Assembly (NCBI RefSeq): GCF_014836665.1
Contig: NZ_JACSQJ010000003.1
Span: 248,001-312,000 of the forward strand
From: Luteimonas colneyensis
GTDB lineage: Bacteria; Pseudomonadota; Gammaproteobacteria; Xanthomonadales; Xanthomonadaceae
Length of the DNA stretch: 64,000 bases
Direction of reading: 5' to 3'
In this document: positions 11,565 through 19,700 of the stretch, one piece after another
Layout: every line of letters begins with the position of its first letter
Numbering within the stretch: the first letter of the stretch is position 1
Position numbers and translations under genes: made by a program
Notes under the pieces: model-generated
Seen by the model: only the letters and a program-made list of their open reading frames with translations
Databases searched by the model: none
What the model was told of the DNA's origin: nothing

Positions 11565-11591
11565 CTTAGGAGTGCCCCCCAGCCTTGTCAA
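11563..11591 (-). promoter_or_regulatory. Sigma-70 promoter of the dcw cluster
   Basis: On the minus strand a TTGACA (11591-11586) is followed after exactly 17 nt by TAAGGT (11568-11563). The -35 is consensus and the -10 matches 4 of 6. Transcription would begin near 11556, leaving a leader of about 78 nt before mraZ that contains the candidate MraZ repeats. It is the only strong promoter seen for the eleven-gene cluster. Confidence 0.7.
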
Positions 11592-11743
11592 CAGGTCCTG
11601 TGGGGAGTTTTCGCCAGTCCGGTCAATGACTTGCGGCGAACTTGAGAGACTTGTTCAAGCTTTATCCACAAGCTTATGATTCGTCTCAGATTGTGAGAAT
11701 CGTGACTTTCTTCACACCATTTTCATGTGGGGGCTTGCGGCAC

Positions 11744-11861
11744 AGCGGGGCGTGGTTGCCCTTGGGTGCGAATGTCCCCCGGCGGCCGATTTCCGCGGCC
11801 CTCCCCCACACCTCGGCCGCCTCCTCCTTGATTTCGCACCCAAGGGCAACCACGCCCCGCT
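11744..11861. repeat. Palindromic intergenic element, copy 1
   Basis: The left arm at 11745-11772 and right arm at 11833-11860 are perfect 28-base reverse complements, extended to 29 by an A-T pair at 11744/11861. They enclose a 60-nt interior. The interior begins TGTCCCCCGGCGGC and ends GGCCGCCTCCTCCTTGAT, and both blocks recur in copy 2. The arm contains GCCCTTG and ends GCGAA next to the interior. No coding function is apparent; short open frames across it are by-products of its GC content. Confidence 0.9.
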
Positions 11862-11957
11862 CCAAACGCCGCGGTGGGCTGGCAGAAAGAGCGTCGCGGC
11901 TGTGGGGACCAGCCTGAAGTCACGGTATGAACCCCGGACTGGGGGAGATGCAGCCTT

Positions 11958-12075
11958 GGCGTGGGCGGGAGGCCCTTGTGGCGAAATCAAGGAGGAGGCG
12001 GCCCGCCAAGGCCGGAATGGCGACGCCACCCATGCCGCCGGGGGACATTCGCCACAAGGGCCTCCCGCCCACGCC
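11958..12075. repeat. Palindromic intergenic element, copy 2 (inverted)
   Basis: Arms at 11958-11985 and 12048-12075 are perfect 28-base reverse complements around a 62-nt interior. Read on the minus strand, the interior starts and ends with the same 14- and 18-base blocks as copy 1, so the two elements face each other. Its arm sequence differs from copy 1 at many positions and by one indel, yet pairs perfectly with itself. It ends 18 bp from the 3' end of rnpB and could act as its transcription terminator, although it has no U tract. Confidence 0.9.
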
Positions 12076-12093
12076 GGGGCGGTCGGAGGAAGT

Positions 12094-12450
12094 GGCGGAG
12101 CCGGCCGGTAAGCCGGGTTCTGTCGTGGACAGTCATTCCTCTAGGCGCATCGTCACCGATACGCTCAAGCAACCTACCCGGACCCGACGCGGGCCGCGTC
12201 ATGAGGTCCCTATTTGGCCTTGCTCCCGGTGGGGTTTGCCGTGCCGGTCCGTTGCCGGACTCGCGGTGCGCTCTTACCGCACCGTTTCACCCTTGCCACG
12301 CGCTCCCGGAGGAGCCGTTCGGCGGTCTGCTCTCTGTTGCACTTTCCGTCGGCTCGCGCCGCCCAGGCGTTACCTGGCACCGTGCCCTGTGGAGCCCGGA
12401 CTTTCCTCGGCACTCCGAAGAGTGACGCGACTGTCTGGCCGGCTCCGCCG
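12094..12450 (-). ncRNA. rnpB: RNase P RNA (type A)
   Basis: RNase P RNA is the catalytic RNA that removes 5' leaders from tRNA precursors. On the minus strand the diagnostic sequences occur in order: GAGGAAAGTCCGGGCTCCAC, AGGGTGAAACGGTGCGGTAA, AGAGCGCACCG and, near the 3' end, ACAGAACCCGGCTTA. The outer helix P1 is visible as GGCGGAGCCGGCC at the 5' end pairing with GGCCGGCTCCGCC at the 3' end, which sets the boundaries to within a few bases. A -10-like GACAAT at 12461-12456 places the start near 12450. That promoter overlaps the 3' end of the upstream hydrolase gene. Confidence 0.96.
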
Positions 12451-12475
12451 CGCGCATTGTCGCACGCATGGCCCG

Positions 12476-13360
12476 TCAGCCGGACGCCCCTGCGCAGCGG
12501 CCCTTCCCTGCTGTTACCACGCTGTCCACGAATCCGGCCATCGCCTCGCGGAAAGCCTCGGAGCGGGTCGCGTCATTGTGTCCCCTCTCCGGAACCACCT
12601 GCAGGCGCCGGCATTCCTCCGGGAGCGGCGTGGCCGCGTACAGGCGGCGGCTGAAGTCCGGCGGCGTGGCGCCATCGGCTCCACCCACGACGTAGAGCAC
12701 AGGCTCATCGAGGCCCCCTGCCACCTGCAGGTTGCCCTGCCGCGCCAGGCTGCCGTCGACCCGGATCCGGCGCACCCACATGCGCTGCCACCAGGGCAGC
12801 TGCGTGCGCTGGTACGCAACCCAGTCCTCGGTGGTTGTCGCGCTGCTTTCGAGCACCAGCCCATCGAGCCTGCGCTCGGCCGCCACGCGCCCGGCCATGA
12901 AGCTGCCCAGCGACTGGCCATGCACGATCAGCGGCAAGCCGTGGCGCGCAGGATCCCCGGCGACGTGGTCGTGGACGCGCAATGCATCGTCCATGAGCAG
13001 CTGGATGCCAGGTTCACCGGTACTGGCGCCGTAACCCCGGTGGTCAACCAGCACGAGGTTGACCGGCAGGTCCGCATACGCCGCCGCGGAGAAGCGCGCC
13101 CAGCGCCCGATGCGATAGCCGTTGCCGCCGAAATAGAGGACCGTGGCGCGCGCATCGGGACGGATCATCGCCAGCGAATACAGCGAGGCACCTTCGACCT
13201 CGATGCGGCTTTCCTCGAACGCGTGGAGCGGGAACGCGGCGCGCAGCGCATCGAGCTCCGGGGGCGGCTCGGGCTGCGCACTGACCAGGTAGGACTCGCG
13301 GTAGTTGAACGTGCAGCCTGTGGCCAGCAGCAGCCAGGCGAAGAGCAGGACATGTTTCAT
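12476..13360 (-). CDS. Putative lipoprotein with alpha/beta-hydrolase fold
   Basis: A 294-residue predicted serine hydrolase of unknown substrate. A lipoprotein signal ends at LLATGC with Cys16 as the lipidation site, so the product should be anchored to a periplasm-facing membrane. The fold is indicated by YFGGNGYRIG (oxyanion region), DHRGYGAS at 106-113, the nucleophile elbow HGQSLGS with Ser150, and a C-terminal ERGHND carrying the likely catalytic His. It resembles the family that includes BEM46/YfhR-like hydrolases. A strong AAAGGAG ribosome site precedes the ATG. It lies upstream of rnpB on the same strand, and rnpB's promoter overlaps its end. Confidence 0.82.
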   Translation of the reverse strand: MKHVLLFAWLLLATGCTFNYRESYLVSAQPEPPPELDALRAAFPLHAFEESRIEVEGASLYSLAMIRPDARATVLYFGGNGYRIGRWARFSAAAYADLPVNLVLVDHRGYGASTGEPGIQLLMDDALRVHDHVAGDPARHGLPLIVHGQSLGSFMAGRVAAERRLDGLVLESSATTTEDWVAYQRTQLPWWQRMWVRRIRVDGSLARQGNLQVAGGLDEPVLYVVGGADGATPPDFSRRLYAATPLPEECRRLQVVPERGHNDATRSEAFREAMAGFVDSVVTAGKGRCAGASG

Positions 13361-13414
13361 CGCAGGGTCTCCTTTCCCGAAAATTTGCCGGCCACGGCCA
13401 CGGCGGCGGTGGCA

Positions 13415-14239
13415 CTACCCGCCGTAGAGTGCCTTGCGCGGCGCTCCCGTGATCTCCGCGGCAAGCTTCGCCGCCAGTGACGGCTTCAACTCGGCGGCCA
13501 GCAGCGCGTAGACGCGGCGGCCTTCGGCAATGCGCGCATCGGCGTCTTCGGCCGCGCCCTGCACCAGCAGCACGAACTCGCCCTTGCGCTGGTTGGCATC
13601 GGCCTCCACCCGCGCCTGCAGCGTCGACAGGTCGCCGTCGAGCACGGTCTCGAACAGCTTGGTCAGCTCGCGCGCCAGCACCGCGGGACGCTCGCCGCCG
13701 AAGGCCGCCACGCAGTCGGCCAGGGTGTCGGCGATGCGGTGCGATGACTCGTAGAACACCAGCGTGCGCGGCTCGCCGGCGAGCGCGGCGAGGCGATCGC
13801 GGCGCGCGCCGGCCTTCGCCGGCAGGAAGCCTTCGAAGGCGAAGCGGTCGCTGGGCAGGCCGGCCACGCTGAGCGCGGCGATGAGCGCGCTCGGCCCCGG
13901 CACCGGGCTCACCCGGATGCCGGCCTCGCGCGCGGCGCGCACCAGGCGGAACCCGGGATCGCTCACCAGTGGCGTGCCGGCGTCGGAGACCAGGGCCAGG
14001 GACTCGCCGGCGGCGAGGCGCGCGACCAGCGTCTGCGCAAGTTCGGCCTCGTTGTGTTCGTGCAGCGCCAGCAGCGGCCGCTCGACGCCGAAGTGCGCCA
14101 GCAGCTGGCGTGTGTGGCGGGTGTCCTCGGCGCAGACCGCGGCCACGCTGCGCAGCGTCTCCAGCGCCCGCGGCGACAGGTCGGCGAGGTTGCCGATCGG
14201 CGTGGCGACGACGTGGAGGGTTCCGGCGGAAGGCTGCAT
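13415..14239 (-). CDS. rsmI: 16S rRNA (cytidine1402-2'-O)-methyltransferase
   Basis: RsmI adds the ribose methyl group to C1402 of 16S rRNA, complementing RsmH. The 274-residue protein starts MQPSAGTLHVVATPIGNLAD, a classic tetrapyrrole-methylase-type N-terminus, with EDTRHTRQLL at about 38-47 and VPGPSALIAALSVAG mid-protein. It is divergent from lpoA, with only 59 bp between the two start codons; the rsmI-lpoA-yraN neighbourhood is conserved in many gammaproteobacteria. Confidence 0.95.
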   Translation of the reverse strand: MQPSAGTLHVVATPIGNLADLSPRALETLRSVAAVCAEDTRHTRQLLAHFGVERPLLALHEHNEAELAQTLVARLAAGESLALVSDAGTPLVSDPGFRLVRAAREAGIRVSPVPGPSALIAALSVAGLPSDRFAFEGFLPAKAGARRDRLAALAGEPRTLVFYESSHRIADTLADCVAAFGGERPAVLARELTKLFETVLDGDLSTLQARVEADANQRKGEFVLLVQGAAEDADARIAEGRRVYALLAAELKPSLAAKLAAEITGAPRKALYGG

Positions 14240-14298
14240 CGTGTCCTTGCGGGGCTGGCGGTAGAATCCGGGGCATTCTCGCAGCCGGAACGCACAGA

Positions 14299-15480
14299 AT
14301 GCGCCATCCCTGGAAGCAGGCCTTCGCCGCCACCCTCCTTGCCATGGCGATCGCCGGGTGCTCGACCGTGCAGGTGACGCGGCCGACGGAGGTGCCCGAC
14401 AGCGCGCCGGAGCCGGTGGCGACCGGCCACTGGCAGTTCGATGCCGGCGACCGTCCGCCCGCCGAGCGCGACGGCTACCGCCCCCCGCGCAAGCTCGCGG
14501 TACTGCTCCCGCTGACCGGCAGCCTGGCCACGGCGGCCGGCCCGGTGCGCGACGGCCTGCTGGCCGGCTACTACGGCGAGCAGCGCCGGCGACCCGACCT
14601 CGAGTTCTACGACACCCAGGGTACGGGCTACGGCGCCGTGGCCGCCTACCAGCGCGCGGTGGCCGAAGGCGCGGACCAGGTGCTCGGTCCGCTCGGCCGC
14701 GACGAGGTCGATGCGGTGTTCCAGCAGGCGACGGTCACGGTGCCGGTGCTGGCGCTCAACCGCGCCGGCGCTCCGCCGGTGAACAGCGCCAGCTATGCGC
14801 TGGCCCCCGAGGACGAAGGCCGCGCGGCCGCCGACTTCCTGGCGTCGCGCGGCGCGAAGCGGGTACTGGTGCTGAGCTCGGGCGACGACAACGCGCGCCG
14901 CAGCACCGATGCGCTGTCGGCGCGCCTGCAGGAGCTTGGCGGCGGCGTGGCGCAGCTGCTGGCGGTGGTCGGCGACACGCCGCCGGACCTCATCGGTCCG
15001 ATGCAGGCGGCGGTGCAGGCCGAAGGCGGCGTGGACGCGGTGTTCATCGCGCTGCGCGGGCCGCAGGCGCGGCTGGCCGCGGCGCAGATCTCTGCGGCCG
15101 GGCTGTCGGGCCGCCCGCGCGTGGCGACCTCGCAACTGCTGTCGGGCACCGGCAAGCCGGAGGAGGATGCGGCCCTGGACGGCATCGCCTTCCCCACCGA
15201 TGCGTGGACGGTCTCCGGCGTGCCGGGGCTGCCGGCGGCGCGCGGCGTCGCCGACGCGCTCGCCACGGCGCGCGGCCCGGCGGCGCGGCTGTTCGCCTTC
15301 GGCTACGACGGCTGGCTGCTGTCGGCCTACCTGGGCCACCTGGCGACCAGCGCCGACGCCTCGGTGTCGAGCGCCAGCGGCGTGCTGCGCATGAGCCCGG
15401 ACGGCCACGTGCTGCGCACGCCCGCCTGGTCGACCTTCAGCGGAGGCCACGTGGTGCCGCTGGCCGGCGCAGGCCGTTGA
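14299..15480 (+). CDS. lpoA: Penicillin-binding protein activator LpoA-like lipoprotein
   Basis: In E. coli LpoA is an outer-membrane lipoprotein that stimulates PBP1A from the periplasm. This 393-residue protein has a lipobox (MAIAGCST, Cys21) and a periplasmic-binding-like domain starting [22 protein letters not shown], with [19 protein letters not shown] and a C-terminal [17 protein letters not shown]. It lacks the roughly 250-residue N-terminal TPR domain of enterobacterial LpoA, so only the C-terminal module is present. A -10-like TAGAAT (14262-14267) lies upstream. Divergent rsmI and downstream yraN support the assignment. Confidence 0.85.
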   Translation: MRHPWKQAFAATLLAMAIAGCSTVQVTRPTEVPDSAPEPVATGHWQFDAGDRPPAERDGYRPPRKLAVLLPLTGSLATAAGPVRDGLLAGYYGEQRRRPDLEFYDTQGTGYGAVAAYQRAVAEGADQVLGPLGRDEVDAVFQQATVTVPVLALNRAGAPPVNSASYALAPEDEGRAAADFLASRGAKRVLVLSSGDDNARRSTDALSARLQELGGGVAQLLAVVGDTPPDLIGPMQAAVQAEGGVDAVFIALRGPQARLAAAQISAAGLSGRPRVATSQLLSGTGKPEEDAALDGIAFPTDAWTVSGVPGLPAARGVADALATARGPAARLFAFGYDGWLLSAYLGHLATSADASVSSASGVLRMSPDGHVLRTPAWSTFSGGHVVPLAGAGR

Positions 15481-15848
15481 ACGACGCGCGCCGGCGCGGT
15501 GCCGGCGTGGAAGCCGCGGCGCGCACGCACCTGCTGCGCGCCGGCCTGACCGACGTCGCCGCCAATGCCGGCTACCGGCTCGGCGAACTCGACCTGGTGA
15601 TGCGCGACGGCGACACCCTGGTGTTCGTCGAGGTGCGCTACCGCGCCAGCGACGGCTACGGCGACGGCGCGGAATCGGTCGACCGCGGCAAGCGCCGGAA
15701 GATCGTGCGCGCGGCGCAGCTGTTCCTGCTGCAGCATCCAGCGCTGGCGGAGGATATCTGCCGCTTCGACGTGGTGGACGCCACCGGCGACCCGGAGGCA
15801 CCGGACTTCACCTGGCACCGGGACGCCTTCCGCCTCGACGACGCCTGA
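15477..15848 (+). CDS. yraN: YraN/UPF0102 family endonuclease-like protein
   Basis: A 123-residue protein of the UPF0102 family, which has a restriction-endonuclease-like fold and no settled function. The family core is present: [16 protein letters not shown], then [24 protein letters not shown], containing the ELD...EVR arrangement expected of that fold. The start is TTG at 15477, overlapping the lpoA stop (TTGA). This is the only start that preserves the usual N-terminus and implies translational coupling to lpoA. Confidence 0.88.
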   Translation: MNDARRRGAGVEAAARTHLLRAGLTDVAANAGYRLGELDLVMRDGDTLVFVEVRYRASDGYGDGAESVDRGKRRKIVRAAQLFLLQHPALAEDICRFDVVDATGDPEAPDFTWHRDAFRLDDA

Positions 15849-15860
15849 GGCCGCACCGCG

Positions 15861-16817
15861 TCAGGCGAAGTGCTCGTGCCCCGCGCTGTCCGGCCGCCAT
15901 GGCCGGCCCTCGCGATCCAGGGCCCGCACGCCCTGCCCCGCGACCACGGTGCCGATGCGCGTGACTTCGATGCCCGTGGCCGCTGCGCCCGCGGCGGCCA
16001 GCGCCACCGCGTCGGCACCCGCCGGCAGGGTGAAGCAGAGCTCGTAGTCGTCGCCGCCGGTGGCCTGCAGCCTGCGCACGGCGTCGGCGTCGAAGTGCGT
16101 CCGCAGCATTCCGGCGCCCGGCAGGGCATCGACGTCGAGCACGACCCCGACCCCGCTCGCGACGCAGACGTGGCCGAGGTCGGCGAGCAGGCCGTCCGAG
16201 ACGTCGATGCAGGCGGTGGCCACGCCCGCGAGCGCACGTCCCAGCCGCACGCGCGGACATGGCCGATCGAGGCGCTCGCGCAAACCCGGATCGATCGGAC
16301 CGCCCCCGCGCCACTGGGCCAGCGCGGCCGCCGCGGCGCCAAGGCCGCCGCTCACCCATACCGCGTCGCCGACGCGCGCGCCGTCGCGCCGCAGCGCGCG
16401 ACCGGGATCGACGAAGCCATGCACGGTGACCGAGACCGACAGCGGCCCCCGCGTGGTGTCGCCGCCGACCAGGGCCACGCGATGCTGCGCGGCCAGCGCC
16501 AGGAAGCCGTCGAGGAAGCCGTCGACCCAGGCCGGGTCGCCGTCGGGCAGCGACAGCGACAGCGTGCACCACGCCGGCTCCGCGCCCATCGCCGCGAGGT
16601 CGGACAGGTTCACCGCCAGCGCCTTCCAGCCGACCAGCGCCGCGCCGGTACCGGCCGGGAAGTGCACCCCGTCGTTGAGGGTGTCCATCGACACCACCAG
16701 CTGCATGCCCGGAGGCGGCTGCAGCAGGGCGGCATCGTCGCCGATGCCGAGGACGACGTCGTCGCGCACCTGCGCGGCGCGGGCGCGGATGCGATCGATC
16801 AGCCCGAACTCGGCCAT
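15861..16817 (-). CDS. thiL: Thiamine-monophosphate kinase
   Basis: ThiL phosphorylates thiamine monophosphate to the active cofactor thiamine pyrophosphate. The 318-residue protein shows the AIR-synthase-like family pattern: EFGLIDRI at the start, GIGDDAALL, SMDTLNDGVHF, KALAVNLSDLAAMGA, and DVSDGLLADLGH for Mg-ATP binding. It is the last gene of the glyA-nrdR-rib-nusB strand run, 16 bp beyond nusB, an arrangement common in proteobacteria. Confidence 0.95.
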   Translation of the reverse strand: MAEFGLIDRIRARAAQVRDDVVLGIGDDAALLQPPPGMQLVVSMDTLNDGVHFPAGTGAALVGWKALAVNLSDLAAMGAEPAWCTLSLSLPDGDPAWVDGFLDGFLALAAQHRVALVGGDTTRGPLSVSVTVHGFVDPGRALRRDGARVGDAVWVSGGLGAAAAALAQWRGGGPIDPGLRERLDRPCPRVRLGRALAGVATACIDVSDGLLADLGHVCVASGVGVVLDVDALPGAGMLRTHFDADAVRRLQATGGDDYELCFTLPAGADAVALAAAGAAATGIEVTRIGTVVAGQGVRALDREGRPWRPDSAGHEHFA

Positions 16818-16833
16818 GCCGGCGGGCGCGGGC

Positions 16834-17304
16834 TCAGCCGCGCGCGGACTGCACTTCGGCCGCGCGCCACTCGACGGCCGCGTGGTCGAGCACGCCGTTG
16901 ACGTAGGTGTGGCCGTGCTCGGAGCCGAAGCGCTTGACCGTCTTCAGCGCCTCGTCGATCACCACCCGGTAGGGCACGTCGATGCGGTGGCGCAGCTCGT
17001 AGGCGGCGATGCGCAGCATCGCGCGCTCGATCGGGTCGACCTCGGCGATCGGGCGGTCGAGGAACGGCTGCAGGGCGGCGTCGAGGTCGCGGCGGTGGGT
17101 CTCCACGCCGCGCACCAGGTCCTCGAAGTACTCGAGGTCGGCGACTTCGTGCGCCTGTTCGTGCGCGAACTGGGCGATCGCGTTGCGCGCGTCCACGCCC
17201 GACAGCTGCATCGCGTACACCGCCTGCAGCGCGCGCCGGCGCGAGCGCGAGCGCCCGACGGTGTCGACGCCGCCGCTGCGGCCGCCGCCCTTCTGCGGCC
17301 TCAT
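16834..17304 (-). CDS. nusB: Transcription antitermination factor NusB
   Basis: NusB binds boxA RNA with NusE (S10) in rRNA antitermination. The 156-residue all-helical protein contains the family patterns [19 protein letters not shown] near the N-terminus and [19 protein letters not shown] then YVNGVLD at the C-terminus. The ATG at 17304 overlaps the ribH stop (ATGA), and the Gly/Arg-rich first 20 residues are a family-typical extension. Confidence 0.94.
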   Translation of the reverse strand: MRPQKGGGRSGGVDTVGRSRSRRRALQAVYAMQLSGVDARNAIAQFAHEQAHEVADLEYFEDLVRGVETHRRDLDAALQPFLDRPIAEVDPIERAMLRIAAYELRHRIDVPYRVVIDEALKTVKRFGSEHGHTYVNGVLDHAAVEWRAAEVQSARG

Positions 17305-17768
17305 GGCAGCTGCGCCAGCAGGTTGGCCATCTCGATCGCGACCAGGGCGCATTCCTCGCCCTTGTTGCCATGGCTGCCGCCGGCGCGGTTCTCGGCGTCG
17401 GCCATGTCGTCGACCGCGAGCACGCCGTTGGCGACCGGCACGCCGCGCTCGAGCTGGACCCGGGCCAGGCCCTCGGCGCAGCTGTCGGCGACGTGCTCGA
17501 AGTGGCGCGTATCGCCGCGGACCACGCAGCCCAGGGCCACGATCGCGGCATGCGCGCCGCCGCCGGCCAGGCGCGCGGCGACCATCGGGATCTCCCAGGC
17601 GCCGGGCACGCGGATGACGTCGACGGCGTCGGCGGGAACGCCGTTGCGCTCGAAGGTGGCGCGCGCGGCGGCCACCAGCGCGTCGACGATGCGCGGATTC
17701 CAGCGGCTGGCGATGATCGCGAAGCGCGCGCCTCCGGGCGCGTGCAGGTCGCCTTCGTGATGGGTCAT
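17301..17768 (-). CDS. ribH: 6,7-dimethyl-8-ribityllumazine synthase
   Basis: RibH condenses the ribityl-pyrimidine from the RibA/RibD branch with the four-carbon unit made by RibB, giving the lumazine that RibE converts to riboflavin. The 155-residue protein has [39 protein letters not shown] and NGVLAVDD, all standard for the family. An AAGGAA ribosome site precedes the ATG. It is followed by overlapping nusB and preceded by its own -10-like element. Confidence 0.96.
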   Translation of the reverse strand: MTHHEGDLHAPGGARFAIIASRWNPRIVDALVAAARATFERNGVPADAVDVIRVPGAWEIPMVAARLAGGGAHAAIVALGCVVRGDTRHFEHVADSCAEGLARVQLERGVPVANGVLAVDDMADAENRAGGSHGNKGEECALVAIEMANLLAQLP

Positions 17769-17792
17769 GGCGTGTTCCTTGGGGAGGAGCGC

Positions 17793-17798
17793 ATTCTA
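17793..17798 (-). promoter_or_regulatory. Possible -10 element for ribH-nusB-thiL
   Basis: TAGAAT on the minus strand about 25 nt before the ribH ATG. No good -35 is visible, so this is weak evidence for a separate promoter between ribB and ribH. Confidence 0.35.
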
Positions 17799-17806
17799 GC
17801 CGCTCC

Positions 17807-17830
17807 GCTCCGGGGGGACGTCCCCCGGGT
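17807..17830. terminator. GC-rich palindrome between ribB and ribH
   Basis: A perfect 14-bp palindrome, GGGGGACGTCCCCC, at 17813-17826 with flanking partial pairing, located 13 bp past the ribB stop. There is no U tract, so termination is only a possibility. Confidence 0.35.
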
Positions 17831-17842
17831 TGCGGAGGAAGG

Positions 17843-18961
17843 TCAGGGCTCGAGGTACTCGACGACTTCGAGGCCGAAGCCGGCCAGGCCGACCTGCTTG
17901 CGCGCGGTGCCCATCACCCGCAGCTTGCCCAGGCCGAGGTCGGCGAGGATCTGGCTGCCGGCGCCGTTGCGCCGCCATTCCGCCAGGGCGCCGCCGCGGG
18001 AGGGCGCCGGCTGCACCGTGCCGGTGGAGCCGTCATCCGCCGCGCGCAGGCGCTCGAGCAGGGCGTCCGGCGTCTGGCCGCCGTCGAGCAGCACCAGCGC
18101 GCCGCGGCCTTCGCCGGCGATCGCGGCCAGCACGTCGCCCACGGCCGGTCCGAAGTCCGGGCGCCGCCAGCGCAGCACGTCGGCGAGCGCATTGCGCACC
18201 TGCACGCGCACCAGGGTGGGCGTGTCGGCGTCGGGCTCGCCGCGCACCAGCGCGAAGTGCAGCGCGTGGCCGAGGCGGTCGTGGTAGGTGTGCAGGCGGA
18301 ACGGCCCGTGCTCGGTCTCGATGTCGCGGCTGTCCACGCGCTCGACCGTGTGCTCGGTTTCCAGTCGGTGGCGGATCAGGGCCTCGATCGAGCCCATCTT
18401 CAGCCCGTGCTCGCGCGCGAACACCTCCAGCTCCGGGCGCCGCGCCATGGTGCCGTCGGGATTGAGGATCTCGACCAGCACGCCGGCCGGCTCCAGTCCC
18501 GCCATCATCGCCAGGTCCGCCGCGGCTTCGGTGTGGCCGGCGCGCGCCAGCACGCCGCCCGGCTGCGCGGTGAGCGGGAAGATGTGGCCCGGCTGCGCCA
18601 GGTCGGCCGGCGCCGCGTTGGGCCGCACCGCGGTGCGGATCGTGTGCGCGCGGTCGTAGGCGGAGATGCCGGTGGTGACGCCCTCGGCGGCCTCGATCGA
18701 CACCGTGAAGTTGGTGTGGTGCGAGGAGGTGTTCGACTGCACCATCGGCGGCAGCCCGAGCTGCGCGCAGCGCTCGCGCGTCAGCGACAGGCAGACCAGG
18801 CCGCGGGCGTGGGTGACCATGAAGTTGATGTCGGCCGGGCGTACGAGCTCGGCGGCCATGATCAGGTCGCCCTCGTTCTCGCGGTCCTCGTCGTCGACGA
18901 TGACGACCATGCGGCCGGCGCGGAGCTCTTCGAGCAGTTCGGGGATGGGGGCAAAGGGCAT
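17843..18961 (-). CDS. ribB: 3,4-dihydroxy-2-butanone-4-phosphate synthase with degenerate GTP cyclohydrolase II-like domain
   Basis: The N-terminal ~200 residues are a complete Rib[56 protein letters not shown] (here [16 protein letters not shown]), HTEAAADL and [10 protein letters not shown]. They make the four-carbon riboflavin precursor from ribulose 5-phosphate. The C-terminal ~165 residues align in position with GTP cyclohydrolase II but lack its cysteine zinc-site signature and R-C-D-C-G pattern, so this half is probably inactive. Such RibB-X fusions are known in other proteobacteria, so a true RibA is expected elsewhere. The start is ATG 18961 ([10 protein letters not shown]); an upstream in-frame TTG at 18973 is less likely. 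Confidence 0.92.
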   Translation of the reverse strand: MPFAPIPELLEELRAGRMVVIVDDEDRENEGDLIMAAELVRPADINFMVTHARGLVCLSLTRERCAQLGLPPMVQSNTSSHHTNFTVSIEAAEGVTTGISAYDRAHTIRTAVRPNAAPADLAQPGHIFPLTAQPGGVLARAGHTEAAADLAMMAGLEPAGVLVEILNPDGTMARRPELEVFAREHGLKMGSIEALIRHRLETEHTVERVDSRDIETEHGPFRLHTYHDRLGHALHFALVRGEPDADTPTLVRVQVRNALADVLRWRRPDFGPAVGDVLAAIAGEGRGALVLLDGGQTPDALLERLRAADDGSTGTVQPAPSRGGALAEWRRNGAGSQILADLGLGKLRVMGTARKQVGLAGFGLEVVEYLEP

Positions 18962-19008
18962 GGCGGACTGCAACCTGTTGAATGCGTGGAGGAACGTGGA
19001 GCTTTTTC

Positions 19009-19033
19009 TGCAGGAGCAGCTACAGCTGCGACC
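19009..19033. repeat. REP-like element (GGAGCAGCTxxAGCTGC type)
   Basis: TGCAGGAGCAGCTACAGCTG followed by CGACC lies between ribE and ribB. The palindromic core GCAGCTACAGCTGC recurs at 25956, 26210 and 27902 with one- or two-base changes. It is probably a dispersed extragenic palindrome; no other feature is seen in this 138-bp gap. Confidence 0.7.
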
Positions 19034-19099
19034 AGTCCTGCCAACAGGCCGTTCGCGACGACAGCCGCTCCGCCTGGAATGCGAAAAACATGGCAGGTT

Positions 19100-19693
19100 T
19101 CACGGCGCGCTGCGCAGACGCTCCAGGTAGCGCGCCACCAGATCCACCTCGAGGTTCACCGGATCGCCCACGCGCGTGGCGGCGAACGCGGTGTGCGCGA
19201 CGGTGTGCGGCACCAGCGCGACCTCGAAGGCGGCATCGTCCACGGCGTTGACCGTGAGGCTGACGCCGTCGACGCAGATCGAGCCCTTCTGCGCGACGTA
19301 CTTCGCCAGCGCCGGCGGCATCGCGAAGCGCCAGCGCTGCGCGCGCGCGTCCTCGCGCACGTCCAGCACGCGCCCCACGCCGTCGACGTGGCCGCTGACC
19401 AGGTGGCCGCCGAGGCGGTCGCTGGGCCGCATCGCGCGCTCGAGGTTGAGCGGCGCGCCCTCGGCCAGGCCGCCCAGCGTGGTCAGCGCCAGGGTCTCGT
19501 TGGAGGCGTCGGCCTCGAAATGCGCCGCGTCGAAGGCGACCACGGTCAGGCACACGCCGTTGACCGCCACGCTCTCCCCGAGCTTCGCGTCGGCGAAGGG
19601 CATCGTGCCGACGTCGATGCGCAGGCGGGCGTCGCCGCCGCGGGGCTGATTGCCGGCCAGGCGGCCGACGGCTTCGATGATTCCGGTGAACAT
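19100..19693 (-). CDS. ribE: Riboflavin synthase, alpha subunit
   Basis: RibE (often called RibC in other species) dismutates two lumazine molecules to riboflavin. The 197-residue protein has the duplicated barrel layout: [11 protein letters not shown] start, [12 protein letters not shown] in the first half and [12 protein letters not shown] in the second, with [13 protein letters not shown] at the domain junction. It follows ribD by 7 bp. A REP-like element separates it from ribB. Confidence 0.96.
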   Translation of the reverse strand: MFTGIIEAVGRLAGNQPRGGDARLRIDVGTMPFADAKLGESVAVNGVCLTVVAFDAAHFEADASNETLALTTLGGLAEGAPLNLERAMRPSDRLGGHLVSGHVDGVGRVLDVREDARAQRWRFAMPPALAKYVAQKGSICVDGVSLTVNAVDDAAFEVALVPHTVAHTAFAATRVGDPVNLEVDLVARYLERLRSAP

Positions 19694-19700
19694 GCGCGCC

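Noticed and set aside
11712-12111. Several 65-130 codon open frames across the paired palindromic elements
   Set aside because: They run through both hairpin arms in both directions, and their peptides simply translate the repeat.
17813-17826. GGGGGACGTCCCCC palindrome as a third copy of the element near rnpB
   Set aside because: It shares only GTCCCCCGG with the interior block and lacks arms and the second block.
18962-19099. FMN riboswitch in the riboflavin operon
   Set aside because: The conserved RFN core (such as AGGGGCAAGG and CCCTACCGGCGG-type segments) is not present ahead of ribB, ribD or ribE; only a REP-like repeat is seen.
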